A stretch of 64,000 nt of DNA from Cyanobacteriota bacterium. Its GTDB lineage: Bacteria; Cyanobacteriota; Vampirovibrionia; Vampirovibrionales; Vampirovibrionaceae. The notes under the pieces were generated by a model. That model searched no databases. It saw nothing but the letters and a program-made list of their open reading frames with translations, and had not been told where the DNA came from. Shown here piece after piece: positions 17,302-26,451 of the stretch (positions are counted from its first letter, which is position 1; each line of letters opens with the position of its first letter). The position numbers were made by a program, and so were the translations under genes. Location of the stretch: positions 628,197 through 692,196 of the forward strand of contig JAIEMW010000001.1 of assembly GCA_019751815.1 (NCBI GenBank), read 5' to 3'.

Positions 17302-17416
17302 GAACAAAGAAAGCGATGTGTTTCTCACGCTTCCCTTAAACGGCAACCCTTTTTATAATAAGGGTTGATAGATTGAGTTAGTTTTTAACACCTAAGCATT
17401 GGAGGGATGTGCCGGC

Positions 17417-17995
17417 ATGTTGAGCCAGCTACGTCGTGAAAACCCTCGGGTTGAAGATTTGGAATGTCCCAGTTGTCACCGTCCGATTTGGGACTTGAAA
17501 CGGACTTGTCGTTTTTGTGGGTTTAAGGCTTCCGTGAAAAAGCAAACCCTACAAAACAGTTCAAAAGAGACCATTGATAGCCGACTGTATACTGCGTTGT
17601 TTAACCCGTCCCTTCGATGGGGAGTTGGTCTGTTTGTTTTACTGGCGGGTAGTATTGGGTTATTCTGGATGCATCAGTGGATCTATGCCAGTGTCTTTTC
17701 TTTTCTGAGTATGGTCTTCATCAGTTTGATGCCGTCTTACCCAATCCGACTGAAGCGTAGGCCCCTAGCATCTAAAGTCTCTTCTAAAACAGTCTCAAAT
17801 TCAGCGGTATCCCCCGTCATTCAGAATGCTTGGGCTCACTCTTTACACACTACCCACACTCCCATTTCGCCTGCCACAACAAAAGAAAATGATCACTGGG
17901 AAACCAACAACTGGATGGACCCTGCTGATTTTTTAACCGTCTCTCAGGCCATCCCCACTCCCCGGCAACGAGCCAGAAACCGTTTATTCGAATAA
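17417..17995 (+). CDS. Zinc-ribbon membrane protein of unknown function
   Basis: The 192-residue product starts with a zinc ribbon, CPSCHRP and CRFCGFKA (four Cys, about residues 16-36), followed by two closely spaced membrane helices (about 65-115: WGVGLFVLLAGSIGLFW and ASVFSFLSMVFISLM) and a polar C-terminal tail. GGAGGG lies 10 nt before the ATG at 17417, which is why the in-frame TTG at 17399 was not used. It precedes an acyltransferase-like gene by 21 nt. Function unknown. Confidence 0.7.
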   Translation: MLSQLRRENPRVEDLECPSCHRPIWDLKRTCRFCGFKASVKKQTLQNSSKETIDSRLYTALFNPSLRWGVGLFVLLAGSIGLFWMHQWIYASVFSFLSMVFISLMPSYPIRLKRRPLASKVSSKTVSNSAVSPVIQNAWAHSLHTTHTPISPATTKENDHWETNNWMDPADFLTVSQAIPTPRQRARNRLFE

Positions 17996-18016
17996 GTGAT
18001 TTAAAAAGGCATATGA

Positions 18017-19321
18017 ATGGGCGCAGCATTTTATCCGCCGCTCCTAAAACGCTGGATGGTCTGGCTGGTTGAGTTCTCATTACCGTTATTCTATCGAGGG
18101 TTATTAGGCGGATTTCAGGTTCGTTTCGACCCAGCATCGTTTCAAGCGTGGCAAAAGATTTTGCATGAGCAACGTCATCGACGGGTCTTGTTTCTGCCCA
18201 ATCATCCCACCGAAGATGATCCCTTTGTGATGTTTGATCTGGCCAGACAGATGCGGGTGCCTTTCCATTATGTGGCGGCCAGAGAAGTCTTTGATCTGGA
18301 AGGCGGCTTGAGAGGAAAATTGTTTCAGCGAGTGGGCGTTTATTCGTTGATTCGCGGGGCAACAGATAGAGAGTCTTTTAGGACCACTCGGCGAATACTC
18401 GCTGAAGGCGAAACGCCGCTGGTCATCTTTATTGAAGGGGAAATCTCATATCAGAACGGGCACCTCATCCCCTTTGAAAGTGGGGTGTTGCAACTGGCCT
18501 ACATGGCACAAGAAGCTGTTCTAAAAGAAGTAACGGCAAAAACGACTGAGCCAAAGCCGACCCCTTTTGGTTTAGAGGATATTTTGGTTGCTCCCGTCGC
18601 CTTGAAGTATCAGTGCTTAGAAAACCCAGAAAAATATATCGAGCAAGGGCTTTTGGGGCTGGAAATGGCGCTTTCTATCCCGACTGATATTCAGAATAGC
18701 GACAGTCGCTATTATCGACTGCGGCGTATTGCAGCAGCCATCCTCACCATTCAGGAAGAACAACTCAACATACCAGTCACTGCAAAATCACACACTGAGC
18801 AAAATACAGAAGATTCAGACATTCTCGATGAGCGGATGTTGCGGGTAAAAAATGCCCTGTTAAACCGCATGGAACGCTACCTTGATATTGTCCCAGAATC
18901 TCATGCTGAAGAACCTATGCTAGACCGCCTTAGACGTATCCGAAACACGATTGACATCAGAACGCACCATTATACTGAAAAGCCTTTACCCACCCTTTAC
19001 CAACAGCATCTCATTCAACATGAAGCCCGGACCTTCAAGGAATTTTATCGGGATCTCGACAGGGTGGTCAGTTTCTTAATTTTTAAGGATGGTTATGTCA
19101 GAGAAAAGCCCACACCAGAACGGTTTATGGAGATGATTTTTCGTCTGGAAAAAGAAGTGTTTGGACGTCCCAAAACCCAAGTTCCACGGCAGGCCAATGT
19201 CACACTGGGGAACCCCGTGTCGCTCTTAGCGCATTACGCAGCATATCAACAGGACAAACGGGGCACCCTGACCCAGTTAACCCAGGTATTGGAAAAAGAC
19301 ATGCAGCGCCTGATTGATTGA
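18017..19321 (+). CDS. PlsC-like acyltransferase
   Basis: The 434-residue product has the glycerolphosphate acyltransferase blocks in order: FLPNHPTEDDP (HX4D, about residue 61), GVYSLIRG, and FIEGEIS (about residue 137), which takes the place of the usual FPEGTRS. It would transfer an acyl chain to a lipid acceptor at the inner membrane. The C-terminal 250 residues are mostly helical and charged with no family I recognise. A second, shorter PlsC-like protein lies at 62399. The deviation in the third block leaves catalytic activity uncertain. Confidence 0.7.
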   Translation: MGAAFYPPLLKRWMVWLVEFSLPLFYRGLLGGFQVRFDPASFQAWQKILHEQRHRRVLFLPNHPTEDDPFVMFDLARQMRVPFHYVAAREVFDLEGGLRGKLFQRVGVYSLIRGATDRESFRTTRRILAEGETPLVIFIEGEISYQNGHLIPFESGVLQLAYMAQEAVLKEVTAKTTEPKPTPFGLEDILVAPVALKYQCLENPEKYIEQGLLGLEMALSIPTDIQNSDSRYYRLRRIAAAILTIQEEQLNIPVTAKSHTEQNTEDSDILDERMLRVKNALLNRMERYLDIVPESHAEEPMLDRLRRIRNTIDIRTHHYTEKPLPTLYQQHLIQHEARTFKEFYRDLDRVVSFLIFKDGYVREKPTPERFMEMIFRLEKEVFGRPKTQVPRQANVTLGNPVSLLAHYAAYQQDKRGTLTQLTQVLEKDMQRLID

Positions 19322-19343
19322 AAGATAAACAATAATAGTAGGC

Positions 19344-19823
19344 CTAGTGATAGGCTGTGTGATACGCATTCAGCAGCTTTTGCGCCAGGTTTTTGGAAAT
19401 ATCTCGCTGGTCTAGAGGCCAGTCAAACGTTTTCCGTGTTTTTTCGGTCGTTTCCCAAATCGTTTTTCCATTGGCGCCTACTGTTACCCACATCCGCACA
19501 AGACCGCAGTTGTAGCGAATGCATTCCAGATGGACTGTCCCTTCGGCAGGACTTGCCATCGGAAATTGGGAATCCTTTGACAGTGCGGATTTGACGTACA
19601 TAAAAATTTCAGGGGGAACGTGCTTGGTCTCAATGGCATAGGTGTCGTGGAATTGGTACACCTCAAAGGATTTCAGGGTAGCCAAAGTTTGCTCAGATCT
19701 GGCAGGTTTTAACTGAATATCGTCTTCTGTAAGGGCGGGTGTTAGGGCAACCAGGCTAAACAACAAAGGGAGCAATGGGAGCAATAATCCCATCACAATT
19801 TTTTTGGCACACTTTTTCTGCAT
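19344..19823 (-). CDS. Secreted protein of unknown function
   Basis: The chosen start (MQKKCAKK) gives a 159-residue protein with a classical signal peptide: basic n-region, LLLPLLPLLFSLVALT core and a likely cleavage after ALT. The mature part has two Cys in LECIRYNCGLV and a repetitive beta pattern (VRMWVTVGANGKTIWET). Upstream in-frame ATGs at 19835 and 19892 would place residues before the basic region. No family recognised. Confidence 0.6.
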   Translation of the reverse strand: MQKKCAKKIVMGLLLPLLPLLFSLVALTPALTEDDIQLKPARSEQTLATLKSFEVYQFHDTYAIETKHVPPEIFMYVKSALSKDSQFPMASPAEGTVHLECIRYNCGLVRMWVTVGANGKTIWETTEKTRKTFDWPLDQRDISKNLAQKLLNAYHTAYH

Positions 19824-19972
19824 AGCAATTCCCATCTCTTGTGTTTTGGGCAGGACGAAACTGGCGCAATACTCAGCACAATAATAGTACAACTCTATGC
19901 ATGCAATACCCAGTTTGCAGCAAACTGTAACGCAGACTGCCGAGTTTTGAGGGCTCGATTTTTATAATGGTC

Positions 19973-20422
19973 TTAAATAATATCTCCAGAAAGCACACCA
20001 CCCACGCCCGCCAGTCCAGAACTGCTCGAATTACTGGCGTTGTTCTTACGGGCCTCTTGTTGGGCCTGCACGTTTTGTTGCTGGAGTTGTCGTAACTGCA
20101 TGGAAATGGCTTGCAAGGCCTGGAAATTGCGAATCTGCCAATAGGTATTCGTATCAGTGGTTCCCGTGCTGGAGGAAGCAGCTGAATTACTCAATGCGCT
20201 GATAGATTGAGAAAGATTGATCCCGCCCAAATTGCCAAATAATGAGGAGCTGTTGCCGTTAGCGCCCACCCCTCTGAGGATGCCAGAAAAGTCACCCATC
20301 GCAGCTTGCTGAAAAGCCAGAGGGTTTTTAATTTTCAAACCCAACTGTTCCGGGGACACATTGATGCCGCCTTGTTGCAACAGTGAGTATTGCAGGGCTT
20401 TAATATAGTTTCCAAGACTCAT
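19973..20422 (-). CDS. Ser/Asn/Gln-rich small protein of unknown function
   Basis: The 149-residue product begins MSLGNYIKALQYSLLQQGG, has a central Ser/Thr-rich linker (SAASSSTGTTDT), a Gln-rich helix that could form a coiled coil (QLRQLQQQNVQAQQEARK) and a Gly/Val tail. GAGGAG lies 10 nt before the ATG. No signal peptide is seen. Role unknown; composition resembles the other low-complexity proteins of the window, but the shared promoter motif was not found in front of it. Confidence 0.6.
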   Translation of the reverse strand: MSLGNYIKALQYSLLQQGGINVSPEQLGLKIKNPLAFQQAAMGDFSGILRGVGANGNSSSLFGNLGGINLSQSISALSNSAASSSTGTTDTNTYWQIRNFQALQAISMQLRQLQQQNVQAQQEARKNNASNSSSSGLAGVGGVLSGDII

Positions 20423-20565
20423 CAGCTGGGCTCCTCGTGCTTAAATGCTCGTGTGTGCTATTGAAGAGAGTAATCATCTGGGGCACACTGTCTAAGATCG
20501 CTTGCTTGGTTTCGGCCGTTTGTTACAAAACTTCAATTACTAAGGCTAAAAAGAGACAGTCAACA

Positions 20566-22170
20566 GTGACCGTTATCCCCACTCAAACCAGTCAAAAACC
20601 AGACCTCCTCACTCGGGTCAATCCCTATACTCTAGAAGCATTAGCGGATCTTGAAGTGACCCCACTCTCACGGGTCCCCTCTATGCTCGAGAGTGCCAGA
20701 AATGCGGCTGCTCAGTGGAAAAATAGTCCGTTATTAATTCGGCAAAGGCTTCTGACGTCACTGGCAGAAAAAATTCGTTGTAATGCCCTTTACTGGGCAG
20801 AACTGATTTCACGGGAGAACGGGAAATCCGTCGACGATGCCCTGGCTTCAGATGTTTATGTCGCAGTCAGTGTTCTGTCGTATTACGCAAAATACGGCCC
20901 CCAGTGGCTCAAACCGAAAACCCTCCCGTTTTCTAAGGCCTGGCTTGTGGGTCGAATCAGCACGCGTGTGCAAGAACCCAAGGGCGTGATTGGCATTATT
21001 TCTCCATGGAATTTCCCACTCGGCACCCCGATGAGTTCGATTGCCCCTGCCCTAATGGCGGGCAACGGGGTGATACTCAAGCCCAGTGAATTTACCTCAG
21101 AGACCGCTCAACAACTGGTGCGTTTTATTCAAGAGGAAGTCTCTCGTTTGGGGCACCCGCCTGAACTCATACAAGCGATCATCGGTCCGGGCACTCACGG
21201 GCAAGCGCTGTGTGAGGCAGGTCCAGATCATGTTGTTTTTACAGGAAGCACACAGACGGGGTTGTCGGTTGCCAAAACAATGGCCCATCACGGCAAGGGA
21301 GTCACTTTGGAGATGGGCGGGCATGATGCCATGTGGATTTTGCCTAACCCCGGTATTTCGATGGATTTAATCACCAGCTACGCACTCTGGGGCCGGTTTA
21401 ACAATGCCGGTCAAACCTGTGCGGCTGTCAAACGCGTGGTGTTGCCCACACATCAGGAAACCTCTTTTATCGAAATAATACTCTCAAAGCTCCCGAAACT
21501 ACCTGTACAACCGTTGATTCGGGCAGAACACCGAGAAAAACTTCACGCTCTGGTGCAAGATGCCATTGATAGGGGTGCCAAATTATGGACAGGAGGATAT
21601 ATCCCTGAGGTGACTCCTGAGACACCGGGCTATTTTTATCCCGCGACGATTCTCAGTAACATCCCTGATTCTGCCCGCATTCGGCGTGAAGAACCTTTTG
21701 GCCCCGTGCTTTCAATTTACCCCTATGACACAGTGGAAGATGGTTTGGCTTTGGTAAACGAGACTGTTTACGGTCTCACTGCCAGCGTATTTGGTAACGA
21801 GCAAGAGGCTCTGCGCTGGGCCAGTGAGATTGACTGTACTCAGGTGGCCATTAACGATGTTGCACCCGCACTTTATTCGATGATGCACCTGCCATGGGGC
21901 GGTCATAAAGCCAGTGGGCTTGGGTTAAGCCATGCGCGTGAGGGTCTTATCAGTTTGACACAGACCGTCATGATCACCCGTAATGTGGTCATTGGAATCC
22001 CAGGCTTTGAAAAACCACCGTGGTTTTTTGATAAACTGCCGGATCATGGTGCTAAAAACAAATGGCCCCTGCAAATGTTGGCTTCATTTGCCAGTGAATC
22101 TTGGCTACAAAAGCTAGACCCCCGGTTTACATGGGCGTTGCTTCAACGACTTGCCAATACCCGCCTATAG
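20566..22170 (+). CDS. Aldehyde dehydrogenase family protein
   Basis: NAD(P)-dependent aldehyde oxidation is indicated by the Rossmann and catalytic motifs: GVIGIISPWNFPLGTP, GNGVILKPSE, FTGSTQTG, the general-base Glu in VTLEMGGHD (about residue 249) and the nucleophile Cys in NNAGQTCAAVKRV (about residue 284), followed by EEPFGPVLSI. The substrate is not evident. I start the gene at GTG 20566, preceded by AAAGAGAC, because the upstream ATG at 20437 would leave only 14 nt to the divergent gene and adds Cys-rich residues foreign to the family. The C-terminal extension after the last catalytic block (about 60 residues, FEKPPWFFDKLPDHG) is longer than usual and may contact the membrane. Confidence 0.88.
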   Translation: MTVIPTQTSQKPDLLTRVNPYTLEALADLEVTPLSRVPSMLESARNAAAQWKNSPLLIRQRLLTSLAEKIRCNALYWAELISRENGKSVDDALASDVYVAVSVLSYYAKYGPQWLKPKTLPFSKAWLVGRISTRVQEPKGVIGIISPWNFPLGTPMSSIAPALMAGNGVILKPSEFTSETAQQLVRFIQEEVSRLGHPPELIQAIIGPGTHGQALCEAGPDHVVFTGSTQTGLSVAKTMAHHGKGVTLEMGGHDAMWILPNPGISMDLITSYALWGRFNNAGQTCAAVKRVVLPTHQETSFIEIILSKLPKLPVQPLIRAEHREKLHALVQDAIDRGAKLWTGGYIPEVTPETPGYFYPATILSNIPDSARIRREEPFGPVLSIYPYDTVEDGLALVNETVYGLTASVFGNEQEALRWASEIDCTQVAINDVAPALYSMMHLPWGGHKASGLGLSHAREGLISLTQTVMITRNVVIGIPGFEKPPWFFDKLPDHGAKNKWPLQMLASFASESWLQKLDPRFTWALLQRLANTRL

Positions 22171-22187
22171 AAACTTTATTGTAGAGA

Positions 22188-22553
22188 CTAGCGAGGGTTT
22201 TTCAAAAACTCGTATAGCAGTTTCACGTCTTCATCGGGCAGGATGTCTGCATCAAACGCTGGCATTTGATTGTTAACGGGGTTGCGCAAGTAAGCCTTAA
22301 AGCTTTGAAGATCTTTGCTGTGACTAGATTTGGGGAAGAGAGTCGACATGCTCATCGGATTCATCGCCCCATTGAGCGCATGGCAGCCAATACAATTTTG
22401 TTGGAACACCCCTTTTCCCCCACTCGCGGGTTGTAGGATGTCTTCGCTGGGAGTGTTTGTTTGGCTACAGCCAGAAAAAATCGGAATGAGCAAAGCGGCC
22501 AGCAGTAAGGTCGAATCAGCCAGTTGAGAAGTCATTTTAGAAGTCATGTTCAT
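22188..22553 (-). CDS. Monohaem cytochrome c lipoprotein
   Basis: The 121-residue product has a signal ending in the lipobox LIPIFSGC (Cys29), a haem attachment site CIGCH (54-58) and a likely axial Met in NNQMPAF (Met97), followed by LPDEDVKLLYEFL, the usual last helix of class I cytochromes. It should carry electrons on the outer face of the inner membrane. An in-frame ATG at 22646 would overlap the divergent gene's start, so ATG 22553 was chosen. It lies tail to tail with the aldehyde dehydrogenase gene. Confidence 0.85.
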   Translation of the reverse strand: MNMTSKMTSQLADSTLLLAALLIPIFSGCSQTNTPSEDILQPASGGKGVFQQNCIGCHALNGAMNPMSMSTLFPKSSHSKDLQSFKAYLRNPVNNQMPAFDADILPDEDVKLLYEFLKNPR

Positions 22554-22644
22554 CGTTATTTCCACCAGAAAGGTTACACAAATGTAACAATCACAGGTAC
22601 AATAATAACCAAGGATAGTCGATTTATACAAGTTGGATGATTGC

Positions 22645-23388
22645 ATGAAACGAGCCTTGGTGCTTTTTTTTGCGGCTTCTTGTGCTGCTTATGCTGTATT
22701 TTTTCGGTTTGACTACTGGGTGGTCCCCTCAGCAGAGGGCACGGTCAATTTAAAACCGACCCTGATGCAGCGGGATAATCTTTTTGGGGAAACCCAGCAA
22801 CTGGCCTTTGTCTCACAAACACAGCAATTGGCGCGTTGGGTAGGACAATGGCCCCCCACCAGTCAAAGTCTTAAGGTAAAAGGTTCTTATCATATTAACC
22901 CTCTCCTTGTACACGCAGGTGCTGCTGTAGAACAAACACAAACCGCTGTGGTGCAAAGTTGGAAAACAATTCAACAAAAATTTGCCACATTACAGCCCGG
23001 CAGTCGCAAAAAACAACCCCACTTGGCCAGCAAGGTGACAACCGCACAACAAGCAATGTGGGTGGATCTCAACGGAGATGAACTGGGTGAATCGATTCAA
23101 AAGTCGATCCCAAATTCTATTAAGGGATCCGGTGTCGGAGACGGTCTTTACGATATTTCTGTGAAGGCGGATAACCAGGAAATTTTTTACGGTCGCGGGA
23201 AGCGACTGGTTATTTTACCCACTCGCCATGCGGGATGGGCTGATTTAGAGCTGGAAGTAACCCCCCATGAACACTGGCGTTTTACTTACCAACCAGAATT
23301 ACTGGGATACAGCGTCATGACGGAAGAAGCTGCCCCCGTGGAGGTTTCTCAAAAATTGAAGCTCCCGGCTAAGCAACCGGCTGTTTAG
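22645..23388 (+). CDS. Exported or membrane-anchored protein of unknown function
   Basis: The 247-residue product starts MKRALVLFFAASCAAYAVFF, a signal anchor or signal peptide, and then has no membrane segment. Within it GSGVGDGLYDISVKADN and RGKRLVILPTRHAGWADLELEVTP resemble beta-sandwich parts, but no family is recognised. Its 3' end overlaps the converging ATP-grasp gene by 20 nt. The 91-nt gap to the divergent cytochrome gene must hold both promoters. Confidence 0.6.
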   Translation: MKRALVLFFAASCAAYAVFFRFDYWVVPSAEGTVNLKPTLMQRDNLFGETQQLAFVSQTQQLARWVGQWPPTSQSLKVKGSYHINPLLVHAGAAVEQTQTAVVQSWKTIQQKFATLQPGSRKKQPHLASKVTTAQQAMWVDLNGDELGESIQKSIPNSIKGSGVGDGLYDISVKADNQEIFYGRGKRLVILPTRHAGWADLELEVTPHEHWRFTYQPELLGYSVMTEEAAPVEVSQKLKLPAKQPAV

Positions 23389-24355
23389 TAGGCGATTTTG
23401 TTTTAAGGCGCTGCTGTATCGCCTTTGCCAGTATTTTACCTGTTTCAGGATGATGGGAGAGGTACAAACTGGGTTCTATCAATTCCATTTCACTCAAAAG
23501 CCAATCAGATGGATTATTTTTGAGATTGTTTGAGGGGCTATTTTGCTTGGTTTGCTTGGATAATTCTGTTTTGGCCATAAAATCAAGGCGCCCGTAGAGC
23601 GGGACTTCTCCCAAGAATGCAGCGGTTCGGGACAATAGCGCCTCACTCATGGAGATAAATTCTGCCGACAGAGAGATAAAACGGGTTTGTCCCCCGAGAT
23701 GTTCCTGAATCCTAAATTCATCTGTACTGGGGGTTTTAATCACTGCATGGGCAAAACGGCCTTCGATCATGATGACGGATATTTCTCCGTGGGTTTGAAT
23801 GGACGGCAAAAAGGGCTGAATCATCATGGCAATATTGTGTGTACGGTTTTGACCTAGATACTCTTGGAGCGTTTGATAGAGTAAATCGAAATTGTTAAAG
23901 ACAAAGGTATTATTGCCTGATGCAGACACCGTCGGTTTAAGTACCCACTGAGCACTCTGCTGACAAAATAATGTGAGTTGCTCTAATACGGGCGATGGTT
24001 GTTTGAGTTCCTCTGGCTGTATAAAGAATGAAGGGACCACAGGTAGTTGTTGTGTTTCAAACCACTGTAAATAATGCTTATCTGCATTCCAAGCCAGTAT
24101 CCTGGGTGAATTCCAGAGGGGGATGTTTTGATTGATTGTGTTGGCCCAGACCAAAAAGTCTGAATGACGTTCAGAGTAATCCCAGGTGGTGCGTATCACG
24201 CAGGCCTCAATGGGATCCAAAGGAGCTGGGAAGCCCCCGTCCCAAATGAGTGAAACGGGCTCTATCCCCAAGGACTGAAGCCCTTCTAGTAAGGGTGTTT
24301 CATCAGGCACCCAGTGAGGGTGCTTGCTACATGTGGCCAGTGCAATGCAAGTCAT
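23369..24355 (-). CDS. ATP-grasp domain protein (RimK/DcsG-like)
   Basis: The 328-residue product has the organisation of ATP-grasp ligases: an N-terminal pre-ATP domain (PLLEGLQSLGIEP), WDYSERHSDFLVWAN, NSPRILAWNADKHYL, a nucleotide-binding WVLKPTVSASGNNT, GEISVIMIEGRFAHAVIKTP and the metal-binding end SEMELIEPSLYL. This pattern resembles the cyclo-ligase DcsG/glutathione synthase-like group, which couples ATP to carboxylate-amine ligation; the substrate is unknown. A poorly conserved Asn/Ser/Lys loop (KQTKQNSPSNNLKNN) interrupts the C-terminal part. Confidence 0.75.
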   Translation of the reverse strand: MTCIALATCSKHPHWVPDETPLLEGLQSLGIEPVSLIWDGGFPAPLDPIEACVIRTTWDYSERHSDFLVWANTINQNIPLWNSPRILAWNADKHYLQWFETQQLPVVPSFFIQPEELKQPSPVLEQLTLFCQQSAQWVLKPTVSASGNNTFVFNNFDLLYQTLQEYLGQNRTHNIAMMIQPFLPSIQTHGEISVIMIEGRFAHAVIKTPSTDEFRIQEHLGGQTRFISLSAEFISMSEALLSRTAAFLGEVPLYGRLDFMAKTELSKQTKQNSPSNNLKNNPSDWLLSEMELIEPSLYLSHHPETGKILAKAIQQRLKTKSPTKQPVA

Positions 24356-24410
24356 GCACTGAAGTGTGCCATAAAGCCCTAAATTCGGTCAACGTGGATT
24401 CTCTAGATAG

Positions 24411-25337
24411 CTACCAAAAGCTGGGCCGGCTATAGGGGGATGCCTCCTTGGGGGTGGTAGCCTGAGGGCTATAGCCGGGATAGCCAGGGTAACCTGAACT
24501 TGGGGATCCATAGTAACCTTGGGCGTAGAGGGCTCTTAAGTAGGGGGATTCCAAGTTCTGAATAGATACTTTGCTAAATTGCATTGTATTGGGATTGTAA
24601 TTGGGGCTGTAGTACCCCCCTCCAGTGACTAAATCGGTATCTACATTGCCGTATGGATTATAGGTTGTATTTCCGTCAGCAGTCCCGACCGCATTATCGT
24701 TGGAGGATATCGTACTTCCTTGGCTAGAACCGCCGCCCGCACTGCCTCCATTTGAAGATCCGCCAGAATTCGTTTGAGGTGATCTGGGGCCAGCTACGTC
24801 GGTTGGGACACTGCCAAAGTCCATTGAATTGTTGAAGTAACTACCACCTGGACCACCGCTGTTTGTCCCACTGCCGACAGAGACACCGTTACTACCAGCC
24901 GTTTCATTATTATTACTCTCTCCAAACCAATTGTTGGGCCCAGTAACTGAAGACGAGCCAGTTGCACCTTGCCCTGATCCACCCCCAGTAAGACCTCCAC
25001 CATTAGAGGTGCTGTCAGAGTTGCCTTGAGCACCTGTATTTAATCCAGTGTGCCCCCCAGTCCCCGGGCTTCCATTCGTGTCACTTCCATTATTGGAAGG
25101 ATCGTCAAGGTCTACAAAGGTATTGTTGACACTGCCGCCATTGCCCGCACTTACCGCAATGTTATTAGAGCTCAGCGGCGACATCGTTCCATTCACTGTA
25201 TCCTGGAAGGTGAGTCCAAAGACGTAGAAAGCCCCAGCACCAAAGGCAACCACCAGTCCGCCAATAATACAGTAATCAGATAAGGAGCCACCCAGCGTGT
25301 GGCTACGATTAATTTTCATTGGCTTTAGCTTTGTCAT
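24411..25337 (-). CDS. Membrane-anchored Gly/Ser/Asn-rich protein (paralog 2)
   Basis: The 308-residue product has a short basic N terminus, then SLSDYCIIGGLVVAFGAGAF, a single membrane helix (about residues 18-42), followed by FQDTVNGTMSPLSS and a long disordered Gly/Ser/Asn/Thr-rich outer region ending in a Tyr/Pro/Gly-rich tail. The N-terminal 55 residues match those of the gene at 25598-26287 nearly position by position, while the tails differ. The short N terminus plus helix recalls type IVb pilin-like or signal-anchor proteins; that is inference. AAAGGTAA lies 6 nt before the ATG. Confidence 0.7.
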   Translation of the reverse strand: MTKLKPMKINRSHTLGGSLSDYCIIGGLVVAFGAGAFYVFGLTFQDTVNGTMSPLSSNNIAVSAGNGGSVNNTFVDLDDPSNNGSDTNGSPGTGGHTGLNTGAQGNSDSTSNGGGLTGGGSGQGATGSSSVTGPNNWFGESNNNETAGSNGVSVGSGTNSGGPGGSYFNNSMDFGSVPTDVAGPRSPQTNSGGSSNGGSAGGGSSQGSTISSNDNAVGTADGNTTYNPYGNVDTDLVTGGGYYSPNYNPNTMQFSKVSIQNLESPYLRALYAQGYYGSPSSGYPGYPGYSPQATTPKEASPYSRPSFW

Positions 25338-25362
25338 TGGATTTACCTTTTTTTAAAATCTA

Positions 25363-25560
25363 CTAAGTACGATGCAGAGGATTGCCAGAAAGATCTACTC
25401 GAGGTGAATATAGTGGATTGTTATTCGTTGGTGTAATTGGAGGATCGCTGACTGGGCGAACCTGAGGGGATGCAGATTCGGTTTTCTTAGGTCGAGTCGG
25501 GATGTCTCCTTGGTGACGATTTTCATTAAAATAAGGGCTATTGTGTGAGTTAAGCCGCAT
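25363..25560 (-). CDS. Tiny Pro/Asn-rich protein between two paralogs
   Basis: This 65-residue product has no hydrophobic segment and is rich in Pro, Asn, Ser and Arg (PPITPTNNNPLYSP). AAGGAG lies 10 nt before the ATG and the gene is spaced 25 and 37 nt from its same-strand neighbours, so it looks like the middle gene of a three-gene operon. No function can be assigned. Confidence 0.6.
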   Translation of the reverse strand: MRLNSHNSPYFNENRHQGDIPTRPKKTESASPQVRPVSDPPITPTNNNPLYSPRVDLSGNPLHRT

Positions 25561-25597
25561 GGGTAGTAATCTCCTTAGACGGGGGCATCTATTTTAA

Positions 25598-26287
25598 TTA
25601 TTGGTTATTGGCAGGATCGCTTGGGGGCGGTAACGAAGGCGCAGGGGAGGGTACTGCAGGAAGCCCGTCTCGCCCACCGGGATTGCCAGAAGGATTTTCT
25701 AGATTAGCAGGGTCTAAACTACCAAAATCACCTGGAGTCGTCCCGCCTCCAAGAACTCGTCCTGGAGCATTGAGTAAATCTCCATTCCCTGAAGTAATTT
25801 CATCACCACCATCTGTGGGGTTAAACCAAGAATCACCAGAAGTGTTTCCGCCCCGCATAACGGTGCCAGCGAGTCCTTGCCCAGATCCGCCGCCGGCTGT
25901 ACCGCCGCCATAAACGCCACCGCCGTTATACCCACCGGTGCCATTTGACCCTGATGGATCACTGGCGCTAGTGTTATAACCAGGTGGGTTAGGGCCATAA
26001 AAGGCTGAACCACCCGAACCGCCTCCAGCCATAGTATCATTGCCTCCTAACACGCCATTAGTATTATCTGGCGGAACATAGAGTCTGCCGTTATGGCCTG
26101 CTGTTTCAGTACTACTGCTTAAAGGGCTCATTGAAGCACTGACGGTATCTTGAAAGCTCAATCCAAAGACGTAAAAAGCCCCGGCACCGAAGGAAACGAC
26201 CAGCCCGCCGATAATGGCATAATCCGAAATCGAATGACCGAAATAAGATGTTTTTAAGACTTTATCTTTATAGTGACTAATTCCCAT
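25598..26287 (-). CDS. Membrane-anchored Gly/Ser/Asn-rich protein (paralog 1)
   Basis: The 229-residue product shares the N-terminal block SISDYAIIGGLVVSFGAGAF and FQDTV..SMSPLSS with the downstream paralog, giving a single membrane helix at about residues 20-44. Its outer part is a Gly-rich repeat region (GGGVYGGGTAGGGSGQG) with a Pro-rich end. AAGAAGGTAACGG precedes the ATG. As the first gene of the three, its upstream 160 nt (26288-26451) should hold the operon promoter, shared with the divergent cyclase gene. Confidence 0.7.
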   Translation of the reverse strand: MGISHYKDKVLKTSYFGHSISDYAIIGGLVVSFGAGAFYVFGLSFQDTVSASMSPLSSSTETAGHNGRLYVPPDNTNGVLGGNDTMAGGGSGGSAFYGPNPPGYNTSASDPSGSNGTGGYNGGGVYGGGTAGGGSGQGLAGTVMRGGNTSGDSWFNPTDGGDEITSGNGDLLNAPGRVLGGGTTPGDFGSLDPANLENPSGNPGGRDGLPAVPSPAPSLPPPSDPANNQ

Positions 26288-26451
26288 CCGTTACCTTCTT
26301 CTCACTTTTAGCTATGGCTTTGATACTTTCGACGTTTGTCGGAAAAACTAAAAACCGCTGTTCAAAATGTAATTATTTGTAAAGAGACTGAGAATGAAGA
26401 TTTCAAGATTTGAGCGGTAGAATTGAATAGAGCGAGCGATAAGCTCAGGTC

